Virus record (IMG/VR): IMGVR_UViG_3300006121_000017
Location: 1 to 42,822 of that record
Source of the DNA: a virus
Length of the DNA stretch: 42,822 nucleotides
Strand: one strand, 5' to 3'
Part shown: piece by piece, positions 6,759 through 14,092 of the stretch
Layout: every line of letters begins with the position of its first letter
How positions within the stretch are numbered: the first letter of the stretch is position 1
Notes under the pieces: model-generated
Databases searched by the model: none
What the model saw: only the letters and a program-made list of their open reading frames with translations
What the model was told of the DNA's origin: nothing
Position numbers and translations under genes: made by a program

Positions 6759-8218
6759 TGAGCGTAAGACACGCTAGTGAAGAAGATGTAGATTTAACTA
6801 ACGTCGTTATTCCAGATGTACCTGATGCTCCTACTATTGGTACTGCTACAGATGTTGGTACTGGGCGCGCTTTAAACAATGGCGCGGCTACAGTCTCATT
6901 TACTCCAGCGGCTACTGGTGGAACTCCTACATCTTATACAGCTACATCTACCCCTGGCTCAATCACTGGTACTGGAACTTCTTCTCCTGTAACTGTTACT
7001 GGTCTAACAAGCACCTCTTCTTATACCTTCCAAGTAAAGGCAACTAATGCTACTGGAAGCTCTAGTAACTCATCTTCTTCAGGCGCTATTACCGCAACTA
7101 CAGTGCCAGGCGCGCCTACTATTGGAACTGCTTCTGGTGGAACTAGTGGAGTTGTATCTGTGCCTTTTACCGCGCCAGCATCATCTGGTGGAAAAACTAT
7201 TACATCTTACACGGCAACTTCTTCTTCTGGAGTAACTGGTACTGGCTCCTCAAGCCCAATTACAGTTAATGAAACAGTCGCTGGAACTTACACCTACACA
7301 ATTACCGCTACAAATGCTAATGGAACATCTGCTGCATCTTCTGCATCTAACGCTGTTACATCAACATTTACAACCTCTTCTGTTACCTACCTAGTTGTTG
7401 CAGGTGGTGGCGGTGCCCCTTACAATTCTTCAACTCCTGTATGTGGTTATTACCACGGTCAAGGCGGTGGTGGTGCTGGAGGTTATAGAACATCAACGCT
7501 ATCCGTTACCCCTGGTACGGCTTACACAGTAACTGTTGGTGCTGGCGGACCTATGGGACAAAGTTGTGGTAGTTCATCTGTATTTTCATCAATAACATCT
7601 ATTGGTGGTGGTGGTGGTGGACGAAACATTGGTGGTAGTTCAGGTGGTTCAGGTGGCGGTAGTGGGTCTGGAACTACAAACAGTGGTGGTGCTGGAACTG
7701 CTGGACAAGGAAACAACGGCGGAAACGGTGTAACGACTTGGTATGGCGGGGCAGGTGGAGGCGGCGCAGGAGCCGTTGGAGGTAATAACGTTAAAGTTGG
7801 CGTTATTGGTAGTGGAAATGGTGGTGCTGGCGGAAGCGGCTCAGTATTTACAATAAATAGTACTACTTATGCTGGCGGCGGTGGCGGTGGTGCTGGAAAC
7901 GGAAACCAGCAAGTTGTGTCTGGCGGTACTGGCGGAAGCGGTGGCGGTGGTGCTGGTGGAGGCTACGGTAGCTCTTTTGGAAAACCAGGAACTGTTAATA
8001 CTGGTGGAGGCGGCGGCGGGGGAATGATTGATCAATGTGGTTGCGGTAATATTTCCCCAGGCGGCACGGGCGGTTCTGGTGTTGTTATTATTGCCTACCC
8101 AAGCAGTTACGCAAATATTACAACCATTAGCGGTGGCTTGACTTACTCAGGTCCAACAACAATTGGCAGTAATAAGGTTTATACATTTACAGCGGGAACA
8201 GGTACGGTGACATTTTAA
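6758..8218 (+). CDS. fibre D: two Fn3 domains plus glycine-rich tip domain
   Basis: A 486-residue paralogue of fibre C. Two Fn3-like domains (about residues 20-116 and 120-207) precede a glycine-rich domain that begins TYLVVAGGGGAPYN and ends GSGVVIIAYPSSY, then KVYTFTAGTGTVTF. The tip differs from fibre C in its cysteines (CGYYHGQ, QSCGSS, DQCGCGN) and loops while the framework is conserved, as expected when variable loops between glycine-rich strands determine receptor recognition. The C/G-rich complement gives long antisense open frames that are artefacts of GGN codons. Start overlaps the previous stop. Likely an alternative receptor-binding tip. Confidence 0.7.
   Translation: MSVRHASEEDVDLTNVVIPDVPDAPTIGTATDVGTGRALNNGAATVSFTPAATGGTPTSYTATSTPGSITGTGTSSPVTVTGLTSTSSYTFQVKATNATGSSSNSSSSGAITATTVPGAPTIGTASGGTSGVVSVPFTAPASSGGKTITSYTATSSSGVTGTGSSSPITVNETVAGTYTYTITATNANGTSAASSASNAVTSTFTTSSVTYLVVAGGGGAPYNSSTPVCGYYHGQGGGGAGGYRTSTLSVTPGTAYTVTVGAGGPMGQSCGSSSVFSSITSIGGGGGGRNIGGSSGGSGGGSGSGTTNSGGAGTAGQGNNGGNGVTTWYGGAGGGGAGAVGGNNVKVGVIGSGNGGAGGSGSVFTINSTTYAGGGGGGAGNGNQQVVSGGTGGSGGGGAGGGYGSSFGKPGTVNTGGGGGGGMIDQCGCGNISPGGTGGSGVVIIAYPSSYANITTISGGLTYSGPTTIGSNKVYTFTAGTGTVTF
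6828..6855 (+). repeat. direct repeat copy 2 (fibre C/D paralogous DNA)
   Basis: Identical over 28 bases to 5021-5048. It lies at the same place, the start of Fn3 domain 1, in fibre D. Confidence 0.8.
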
Positions 8219-8604
8219 TGGCACATTATGCTTTTCTTGATGAAAACAATATTGTTACACAAGTTATTGTAGGCAAAGATGAGACTGAACTTATTGATGG
8301 GCTTGACCCTGAAACTTGGTACGGTAATTTTCAAGGACAAAGATGTCTAAGAACTTCATATAATACGTATGGTGGAGTAAATGATAAAGGCACACCGTTT
8401 CGTAAAAATTATGCGGGTATTGGTTTTACCTATGATGCAACTCGTGATGCTTTTATTCCACCTAGCCCATACCCATCTTGGTTATTAAATGAGGATACTT
8501 GCCTATGGGAAGCACCAACCCCACGCCCAAAGGCTACTGAAACAACACGTTGGAAATGGGATGAGCCAAGCGTGTCTTGGATTGAAGTCCCTAAAAACGT
8601 ATAG
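8218..8604 (+). CDS. conserved fibre-partner protein D (128 aa)
   Basis: A paralogue of 6342-6758: MAHYAFLDENNIVTQVIVGK, TSYNTYGGVNDKG, RKNYAGIGFTYDATRDAFIP and an almost identical PSPYPSWLLNEDTCLWEAP. The C-terminus KWDEPSVSWIEVPKNV replaces the partner-C ending. Start overlaps the stop of fibre D by one base. The strict one-fibre-one-partner order argues for a cognate role such as capping or chaperoning the upstream fibre. Function not established. Confidence 0.7.
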   Translation: MAHYAFLDENNIVTQVIVGKDETELIDGLDPETWYGNFQGQRCLRTSYNTYGGVNDKGTPFRKNYAGIGFTYDATRDAFIPPSPYPSWLLNEDTCLWEAPTPRPKATETTRWKWDEPSVSWIEVPKNV

Positions 8605-8653
8605 TCTTTTCTTAAACCTGTGGTAGCCTAGCACCCTAACAAGGGAGCGATAG

Positions 8654-9352
8654 ATGGAGATTATTTTTACAGACATCCACAATCCAGAGGGTGTATTAGA
8701 AAAGCCAAAACCTGCTACTGAGTACATTCCTCAATGGTATAAAGATGCCAAGGCATATACAAGTCCAGATGGTAAGAAGGCGCCAACTCTAGATGGCTCA
8801 CCTATGGCAACTATTAAGCGCTGTATGCCTCTATGGGACATGATGACTGCTGGTTACATTATGGAGACCCCGTACGATATTTATATTCGTCAGACTCCTG
8901 AAGGTCCGTATTTTCAATGGGGAGCAAATGAGGCTATTGCTTTTCAATCTATGGAGCAGTTTCAAAATCATCCGTACTCACGCGATATTAACTACGCAGT
9001 AAGAATTGTTATACCTTGGTCCATTAAGACTCCTAAGGGTTGGTCAATTATGGTTATGGAACCACAACACCATGAGCCTGCGCCTATTAGTTGCGCCAGT
9101 GGAATTGTAGATAGCGATGACTTCTCAATCCCATTTAATATGTTCCTTAAGTTACGGGACCCTAAGTTTGAGGGCATGATTCCTGCTGGTACTCCATTCC
9201 TACAGATTATTCCTTTCAAGCGTGAAGACTGGACATCATCAATTGGTGGGGAGAAAGAAAGAAAAAAATATGACGTTGATATGCGTAAATTTGGACGTGT
9301 CTTCTTTGACCGCTATAAGAAGTTCTGGTGGAATAAAAAAGAGTACAAGTAG
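8654..9352 (+). CDS. conserved phage protein of unknown function (232 aa)
   Basis: A soluble protein starting MEIIFTDIHNPEGVLEKPKP with a central VIPWSIKTPKGWSIMVMEP, HHEPAPISCASGIVDSDDF and PAGTPFLQIIPFKREDW, and a basic C-terminus. Proteins of this composition (two PW/IPF-type beta segments followed by a proline-rich turn) are common in phages of aquatic bacteria and uncharacterised. Start ATG 8654 has AGGGAG 6 bases upstream. It stands alone between the fibre cassette and the HNH-like gene. I do not assign a function. Confidence 0.6.
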   Translation: MEIIFTDIHNPEGVLEKPKPATEYIPQWYKDAKAYTSPDGKKAPTLDGSPMATIKRCMPLWDMMTAGYIMETPYDIYIRQTPEGPYFQWGANEAIAFQSMEQFQNHPYSRDINYAVRIVIPWSIKTPKGWSIMVMEPQHHEPAPISCASGIVDSDDFSIPFNMFLKLRDPKFEGMIPAGTPFLQIIPFKREDWTSSIGGEKERKKYDVDMRKFGRVFFDRYKKFWWNKKEYK

Positions 9353-9393
9353 TTTTGGGCTTTAAAAGAATATAAGTAAGAGATAATGGGTAG

Positions 9394-9834
9394 ATGACCG
9401 ATGCCCATAAAGAACAATTAAACTTACATTTAGTTGTATCTACTCCTGAGCATGAACCTAGAGAGTCAGACCCCCATTATCATCTCTTTAATCAGGCTAA
9501 AGCTAGAATTAAAAAAGCTGGACTATGGAAGTGCATTATTAATGATGACCTGTGCTCTGGAGGCCCTGAGCTTCACCACAGCCATATTGAGTTTTCACAG
9601 GTTAACTCTATGGACCCAACAAAGGTTGAGCGCGCTTTTGGAGTCCACTTTGAGAACGATGAAGAGTTTCAAAATTGGATTGAAAGTCCAGGCAATCTAG
9701 AGGTTCTCTGCACCGCTCATCACAGAACTCTCTACGGTATACATTCAATTCCAGCCCCTTTGTGGGAGACTTTTAGATATAGAAAAGCGGGCACAGAAGC
9801 TGCTGCGCAGCACCTTACAAATTCAGATAAATAG
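9394..9834 (+). CDS. HNH-like nuclease domain protein
   Basis: A 146-residue protein. Residues C47 and C54 (CIINDDLC), H61-H62 (ELHHSHIEF), N101 and C106-H109-H110 (NLEVLCTAHH) match the C-x(n)-C / HH / N / C-x2-H layout of HNH endonucleases. HNH proteins in phages act in packaging, homing or DNA processing. The location in a structural region, far from an intron or terminase, leaves the role open. Start ATG 9394 has no good Shine-Dalgarno, but GATAAT at 9382-9387 lies just upstream, so a leaderless message is possible. It may instead be a structural zinc fold without nuclease activity. Confidence 0.6.
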   Translation: MTDAHKEQLNLHLVVSTPEHEPRESDPHYHLFNQAKARIKKAGLWKCIINDDLCSGGPELHHSHIEFSQVNSMDPTKVERAFGVHFENDEEFQNWIESPGNLEVLCTAHHRTLYGIHSIPAPLWETFRYRKAGTEAAAQHLTNSDK

Positions 9835-9848
9835 GGGATAATAAAAGT

Positions 9849-10379
9849 ATGCGCGGATACACTCAAGGCGGTCGGTTTAACTCCGACTTTGAAACCAATG
9901 ACATCTTATCTGGTGTTAACTCTGAGTTGCGCAATCCCGTAGGCACAGTTGCTCAATGGTGGTTCTTTGATATCACCGACACAAACATTGACCCTATCTA
10001 TGATGTGGGCGATGGGGTATCTGCCTCTGGTGGTGGCCGTAAATGGTATGGCCCTTATAGCATTCCTATTGTGCGCGCCGTTATCTCTCAAGGTAGCGCT
10101 AAGACTTCTCAGGCTGGTTTCTATAAAGCCGATGAGCTCCACCTTACAATTAACATTGAAGACCTTAATAAAATTGACCCAACTCTTGAATCTCAGATTT
10201 ACTCTATCGGCCAGCAAGATAAGAGCCGCGTAGTATGGAAAGGCGAAGTGTATCGCCCATATTTGACCCAGCAACGCGGTATAGTTGCTGAACGCTATAC
10301 TTTGCTAGCCATTGACTGTATTCAGGTCATGCCTGAAGAACTTGTCAATGACCCTCAATTTGCTCAGTACGCCAACTAA
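9849..10379 (+). CDS. putative neck / head-tail connector protein
   Basis: A 176-residue protein with mixed beta content: AQWWFFDITDTNIDPIYDVG, then RVVWKGEVYRPYLTQQRGIV and a C-terminal DCIQVMPEELVNDPQFAQYA. The pattern of a strand-rich core ending in a conserved PEE-VNDPQFAQYA tail resembles head-tail connector/stopper proteins of actinophages. The position upstream of the sheath operon supports a neck role. No catalytic motif. Start ATG 9849 follows GGGGATA. Assignment is an inference from position and style. Confidence 0.4.
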   Translation: MRGYTQGGRFNSDFETNDILSGVNSELRNPVGTVAQWWFFDITDTNIDPIYDVGDGVSASGGGRKWYGPYSIPIVRAVISQGSAKTSQAGFYKADELHLTINIEDLNKIDPTLESQIYSIGQQDKSRVVWKGEVYRPYLTQQRGIVAERYTLLAIDCIQVMPEELVNDPQFAQYAN

Positions 10380-10387
10380 GGAGACCC

Positions 10388-10696
10388 ATGGCACTAACAC
10401 ACTCAGTTGTTACGTTAAACTCGTCAACAGCTACACTACTTAACAATGATCCTGCAGTTACCGTGGGACCAGAAACCCGCAACACTTGGCAGTACGGCTC
10501 TATCTCTATCCAAAACACAGACGCTTCTATCATTGTCTATATTGGATCTTCAAGCGTAACATCTACTTCATATGGCGCTTCACTTGCCGCTGGAGCTTCG
10601 ATTACTCTTGACAGCTTAAGCCCTTCAGAGAAGATCTACGCAATTGCTGCTTCAGGTTCACCTAAAGTTGCTACATTAATGGTGACAACTGCGTGA
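10388..10696 (+). CDS. small beta-sandwich-like virion protein
   Basis: 102 residues, Ser/Thr/Ala-rich, with alternating strands (YGSISIQNTDASIIVYIGSS; AGASITLDSL; KIYAIAASGSP). No Cys. This resembles small decoration or neck-associated proteins of tailed phages. AAGGAG sits 6 bases before the ATG. It overlaps the following 29-residue gene by four bases (GTGA). Function not assigned beyond likely virion component. Confidence 0.5.
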   Translation: MALTHSVVTLNSSTATLLNNDPAVTVGPETRNTWQYGSISIQNTDASIIVYIGSSSVTSTSYGASLAAGASITLDSLSPSEKIYAIAASGSPKVATLMVTTA

Positions 10697-10782
10697 GTAT
10701 CCGCATAACTAAAAAAGGCGAGAGCATTAAAGTCTCAGCCTCTTCAACAAAGAAAGCTTCAATTAAAGTAAAAGGTAAGTAA
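10693..10782 (+). CDS. very small basic protein (29 aa)
   Basis: GTG-started frame encoding MSIRITKKGESIKVSASSTK and a basic end, overlapping the previous stop (GTGA) and the next start (TAATG). The tight coupling in both directions and the frame-appropriate Lys/Ser composition support a real gene. Function unknown; it opens a run of four basic proteins. Confidence 0.5.
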   Translation: MSIRITKKGESIKVSASSTKKASIKVKGK

Positions 10783-10919
10783 TGCCATTTAAATCTGAAG
10801 CCCAAGAAAAGTGGATGTACGCTACCCACCCAGAGATGGCGCGCCAATGGCAGAAAGAAACACCAAAAGGTAAATTACCTAAGAAAGTTAAGAAGGAGAA
10901 AAAAGATGGCAAAAGCTAA
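10782..10919 (+). CDS. small basic phage protein, MPFKSEAQ type (45 aa)
   Basis: MPFKSEAQEKWMYATHPEMA followed by RQWQKETPKG and a Lys-rich tail. Short proteins opening with MPFKS-AQ-R/K-(Y/W)M-A-HPE-A are very frequent in phage genomes and remain uncharacterised. Overlaps both neighbours. The last codons overlap the start of the next gene by 14 bases, whose Shine-Dalgarno AAGGAG lies inside this gene. Confidence 0.65.
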   Translation: MPFKSEAQEKWMYATHPEMARQWQKETPKGKLPKKVKKEKKDGKS

Positions 10920-11079
10920 GTTAGGCTCAGGAGCTCGTTTCAAGAAGATTGAATCTGAAGCTAAGAAGTCAGGCGCTAAGGATCCTGCCGCGGTAGCCGC
11001 TGCAGCAGGCATTAAAAAGTATGGTAAAAAGAAAATGACTAAACTTGCCGTTAAGGGCAAGAGAGATGAGAAGAAATAA
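10906..11079 (+). CDS. small Lys/Ala-rich basic protein (57 aa)
   Basis: MAKAKLGSGARFKKIESEAK, an Ala-rich middle (DPAAVAAAAGIKKYG) and a basic end. Start ATG 10906 has AAGGAG 7 bases upstream. High Lys/Ala content recalls histone H1-like nucleic-acid-binding proteins, but such composition is also typical of small disordered virion proteins. The last base is shared with the next ATG. Confidence 0.6.
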   Translation: MAKAKLGSGARFKKIESEAKKSGAKDPAAVAAAAGIKKYGKKKMTKLAVKGKRDEKK

Positions 11080-11303
11080 TGTGCATGTCATGTGGTTGCG
11101 GTAAGAAAAAGGGCGAAGTCGGATACGGCAAGGGTAAGAAAGCCGATAAGAAGCAAGACGCCAAAGTTATGAAGGGCATGACCCCTAAGCAAAAGTCAGC
11201 ATTCGCAAAGGCTGATAAGAAGATGGATGCTAAGAAGCCATCTGCCAAGGCTGATGCAAAGATGGACAAGGCTCTAGCCGCTAAGGTGAAGAAGTCTAAG
11301 TAA
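11079..11303 (+). CDS. small Lys-rich protein with CxxCxC motif (74 aa)
   Basis: Begins MCMSCGCGKKKGEVGYGKGK (C2, C5, C7) and continues as a Lys/Ala/Asp repeat-like tail (KADKKMDAKKPSAKADAKMD). The N-terminal cysteine cluster could bind a metal. The tail looks disordered and DNA-binding-like. It is the last gene before the terminator at 11324. No homologous function recognised. Confidence 0.6.
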   Translation: MCMSCGCGKKKGEVGYGKGKKADKKQDAKVMKGMTPKQKSAFAKADKKMDAKKPSAKADAKMDKALAAKVKKSK

Positions 11304-11323
11304 TTAAAATAGAAATGACTTGA

Positions 11324-11350
11324 GGGCGCCTACGGGCGCCCTTTCGTTTA
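11324..11350 (+). terminator. Rho-independent terminator
   Basis: GGGCGCC (11324-11330), loop TACG, GGCGCCC (11335-11341): a perfect 7-bp GC stem with a stable tetraloop, followed by TTTCGTTTAT. It closes the operon of small basic proteins and separates it from the sheath operon. Confidence 0.85.
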
Positions 11351-11360
11351 TCCTTATAGT

Positions 11361-11419
11361 AGTTTCCCGTGCGGGGAACTAAGCACCACCCTTGCGAAGT
11401 ATCTTGCCTCCTAAAGGAG
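11361..11419 (+). promoter_or_regulatory. structured leader of the sheath operon
   Basis: An 8-bp stem (11361-11368 with 11373-11380, one T-G wobble, loop GTGC) is followed by a short hairpin CTCC (11408-11411) TAAA GGAG (11416-11419) that would pair the Shine-Dalgarno of the next gene. A TATAGT at 11355-11360 could be a -10 but no -35 is clear. Region 11304-11426 otherwise holds only the terminator. Confidence 0.4.
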
Positions 11420-11426
11420 ATTTGCC

Positions 11427-11579
11427 GTGTCTGAAAAACTAGACAAACCGTCGGATATCGAATTTGCTCAAGCAATTGTCGATAATATCCCTCACCCTGG
11501 CAAAACAGAGTTACTCCAAGGAGTGGCTGCAGGATATCTAATAAGCAAAGCGGTTAAGCGTGTTATTAAAAAACGATAA
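11427..11579 (+). CDS. small hypothetical protein (50 aa)
   Basis: GTG-started MSEKLDKPSDIEFAQAIVDN, then IPHPGKTELLQGVAAGYLIS and a basic KRVIKKR end. AGGAG is 7 bases upstream. It is the first gene after the terminator and overlaps the next frame by 20 bases. A helix-rich small protein of unknown function. Confidence 0.55.
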   Translation: MSEKLDKPSDIEFAQAIVDNIPHPGKTELLQGVAAGYLISKAVKRVIKKR

Positions 11580-11898
11580 CCTAGAGCATCTTTCTGACTC
11601 GGCTGCCAAAGAGCTTATTGAGCCGCTAACAAATCTACTTCACTCCCTAGCTGAAAAATCTGGCTGGCCTGAAGACATTATTTTGAGTTTATCTGTAGAG
11701 CTCAACGAAGACTTTGAGATCTTTGTTAATTACCCAGACAGCATGCGCCAAGAGATTGAAGACTTGGAATACGGCGCCTTTCAAGGGCTCCCTAACGCTG
11801 TTATCCGCCCATTCATCTATAGAGCCCCTTCTATTATCAAACAGATTTTAGAAGAACAAATAATTCCAGAGCTCTTTTACTCATTGGGGATTATGTAA
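11560..11898 (+). CDS. hypothetical neck/tail-region protein (112 aa)
   Basis: An acidic, helical protein (KELIEPLTNLLHSLAEKSGW; MRQEIEDLEYGAFQG; IIKQILEEQIIPELFYSLG). Start taken as GTG 11560, the only plausible one; it lies within the preceding gene and lacks a good Shine-Dalgarno, implying coupling. It overlaps the next ATG by one base. Position just upstream of the terminator/sheath genes suggests a head-tail joining role, but no family is recognised. Confidence 0.5.
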   Translation: MLLKNDNLEHLSDSAAKELIEPLTNLLHSLAEKSGWPEDIILSLSVELNEDFEIFVNYPDSMRQEIEDLEYGAFQGLPNAVIRPFIYRAPSIIKQILEEQIIPELFYSLGIM

Positions 11899-12539
11899 TG
11901 GGTAATCCATTTATTATTGCTGAGGACCTAGCCCTTAAGAATTTGCTCTCAGGCATCACAGTATCTGATGACGTTAATGCTAGTCGACCAGTTAAGGCTT
12001 GGTTTGGCTACCCTGACGTGGAAGTTCGTGACCAAACATTTCCATTTATCACAATTGACCTTATTGACATCATGCCTGGTAATGAACGTCAGACATACGG
12101 TTACATGGTAGATAACGATAACCGCGGCACACAGACACCAGTATCTGGATACTCATATACATACATCACACCTGTTGCCTATGACCTTATCTACCAAGTG
12201 ACTTCTTACTCTCGCCATCCGCGCCATGACCGTGCGCTTATGTACCAACTACTAAATAAGTTTCCATCAAAATACGGATACCTAATCGTGCCTAATCAAC
12301 TAGGTACTGAGAACAGTAGCCGTTCAATGTTTCTTGATGGATTTGTAAAGAGAGACGCAGTTGAAGGTGAAACTGGAAACCGTCGTCTTTTGAGAAATGT
12401 ATTGTCCATTCGAGTACTCAGTGAAATGACTCCTGCACAGGCAGCCACTGCTACAAAGAATGTTCAGTATGTCGATATCAACGCTACTACATCGTATATC
12501 CCGTCTGGCATGATACCTCTACCACCATCCGTTAACTAA
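11898..12539 (+). CDS. putative tail terminator / tail completion protein
   Basis: 213 residues with the arrangement FPFITIDLIDIMPG, then AYDLIYQVTSYSRHPRHDRA and MYQLLNKFPSKYGYLIVP. An alpha-beta core with a YDL-YQV strand followed by a helix R-D-A-L-Y-Q-L-L is reminiscent of tail terminators and T4 gp15/gp3-type completion proteins. It lies directly upstream of the sheath gene, the usual place. It likely caps the tube and sheath and joins them to the head; this is inference from position and fold style. Confidence 0.45.
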   Translation: MGNPFIIAEDLALKNLLSGITVSDDVNASRPVKAWFGYPDVEVRDQTFPFITIDLIDIMPGNERQTYGYMVDNDNRGTQTPVSGYSYTYITPVAYDLIYQVTSYSRHPRHDRALMYQLLNKFPSKYGYLIVPNQLGTENSSRSMFLDGFVKRDAVEGETGNRRLLRNVLSIRVLSEMTPAQAATATKNVQYVDINATTSYIPSGMIPLPPSVN

Positions 12540-12562
12540 GTAAATAATAAGGAGATAATCTA

Positions 12563-14077
12563 ATGGCAACCTACCTACGCCCTGGGGTATACGTTCAAGA
12601 GACGCTAAACCCTATTCAACCACTAGCAGGAGCGGCATCAAATACTGTTGCTGCCTTTGTTGGCGCGAATGACCGCGGACCAACAACACCTACTTTGGTA
12701 ACTTCTTGGAGCCAATATGTAAACGCATTTGGTTCTTGGAACACAACTCAATCTAACAACCTTCCACTTGCTCTGTACATGTACTTTGCTAATGGCGGAA
12801 ACACAGCCTATGTAACTCGTGTTGCTGGCTCTAGCGCATCAGCCGCTACCCGCACATTTAATGATGGAGCAGGTACCCCTGCCGCTACTTTGAGGCTAAC
12901 AGCAGCAAACGTAGGCGCTTGGGGCAACAGCATCAATATCAGCATTGCTGCCTCTACAACTACTGGTTACTTTAACGTTGTAGTTTATTATGCTGGCTCT
13001 GCTGCTGGAAACATTGTTGAGCAATGGAACGACGTATCAATGACAGCTACAGATTCTCGATATGCTGTAACAGTTATTAATAACAACTCAACATATCTTG
13101 TAGCAACAGATATGGGCTCAACCGCTACTGGAGCAACCCGTAACCCATCAACAGTTACAAACTCTGCTCTAAGCACAGGCTCAGACGGCTCAGCTGTTAC
13201 AAGCACAAATATCCTAAACTCACTTAGCCTATATGACACCATCCCACAATCTTTGGTACTTAACATCCCAGGATACACAGATGCTACAACAGTCAATGGA
13301 GCTATCTCATATGCAACTGGAGCAACTCGTCCAAACGATGTCTTTGTAGTCATTGATGGAATTAACGACACTGCAGCCAACCAACTATCACTTGCAGCTA
13401 CCTATACAGCAACTTCATATGCTGCTGTTTACTACCCACAACTTACAATTGCTGACCCAACAGCTTCTGTAGGTGCTACAACAGGCGCAGTTAAGACTGT
13501 TGGAGCAGGTCCCGCTGTAGTAGGTCTATATGCAGCAACAGATACATCTCGTGGAGTCTTTAAGGCACCAGCTGGTCTACAAGCTCGTCTTGCAGGCGTT
13601 GTATCAGTTCCTTCACTATCAATGGCGGATTTGGATAGCCTAAACAGCACCAACCCACCAGTTAACGCAATTCGTTATATCTCAGGTTCTGGAATCGTAG
13701 TATTTGGCGCTCGTACACTTAAGGGTGGATACGTAGACCGTTACGTACCAGTCCGTCGTAGCCTTATCTACATTGAGAAGGTTCTTCGTGATATCACACG
13801 CTTTGCAGTATTTGAGCCAAACGATGCTCTTCTATGGGCTCGTCTTAACGCAACCTGCAGCGCATTCTTGACATCATTCTGGTCTCAAGGTGGGCTATCA
13901 GGTACAAGTCCTGCTAACGCTTACTTCGTTAAGTGCGACGCAGATAACAACCCACAAAGTTCCATTGATAATGGAATTGTAAATATTCAAGTTGGAGTTG
14001 CTCTACAACGCCCAGCTGAATTCGTAGTAATCAACATCGGTCAGTACAACGGTGGAACCACCGTTACTGTGGCGTAA
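12563..14077 (+). CDS. tail sheath protein
   Basis: 504 residues. N-terminus MATYLRPGVYVQETLNPIQP is the classical sheath start, and AFVGANDRGP and LALYMYFANGGNTAYVTRV follow. The C-terminal contraction domain contains RYVPVRRSLIYIEKVLRDIT, FEPNDALLWARLNATCSAFL and GIVNIQVGVALQRPAEFVVI. This defines a contractile tail. AAGGAG lies 9 bases upstream of the ATG. It polymerises around the tube gene product encoded next. The middle third (about 110-330) is a Thr/Ala-rich variable surface domain. Confidence 0.95.
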   Translation: MATYLRPGVYVQETLNPIQPLAGAASNTVAAFVGANDRGPTTPTLVTSWSQYVNAFGSWNTTQSNNLPLALYMYFANGGNTAYVTRVAGSSASAATRTFNDGAGTPAATLRLTAANVGAWGNSINISIAASTTTGYFNVVVYYAGSAAGNIVEQWNDVSMTATDSRYAVTVINNNSTYLVATDMGSTATGATRNPSTVTNSALSTGSDGSAVTSTNILNSLSLYDTIPQSLVLNIPGYTDATTVNGAISYATGATRPNDVFVVIDGINDTAANQLSLAATYTATSYAAVYYPQLTIADPTASVGATTGAVKTVGAGPAVVGLYAATDTSRGVFKAPAGLQARLAGVVSVPSLSMADLDSLNSTNPPVNAIRYISGSGIVVFGARTLKGGYVDRYVPVRRSLIYIEKVLRDITRFAVFEPNDALLWARLNATCSAFLTSFWSQGGLSGTSPANAYFVKCDADNNPQSSIDNGIVNIQVGVALQRPAEFVVINIGQYNGGTTVTVA

Positions 14078-14092
14078 AGGAGATAAATAAAA

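Noticed and set aside
7522-8035. Antisense open frames opposite the glycine-rich fibre tip
   Set aside because: They consist of Pro-, Ser- and Thr-rich repeats produced by reading GGN glycine codons on the other strand; no ribosome binding sites.
5580-8110. Possible diversity-generating retroelement acting on fibre tips
   Set aside because: No reverse transcriptase gene or template repeat was seen in the window.
9359-9387. Promoter with GATAAT (9382-9387) before the HNH-like gene
   Set aside because: No acceptable -35 at 16-18 bases; kept only as a remark on a possible leaderless start.
12988-13653. Antisense open frames within the sheath gene
   Set aside because: The sense strand encodes an unambiguous sheath protein with family motifs; the antisense translations show no motif.
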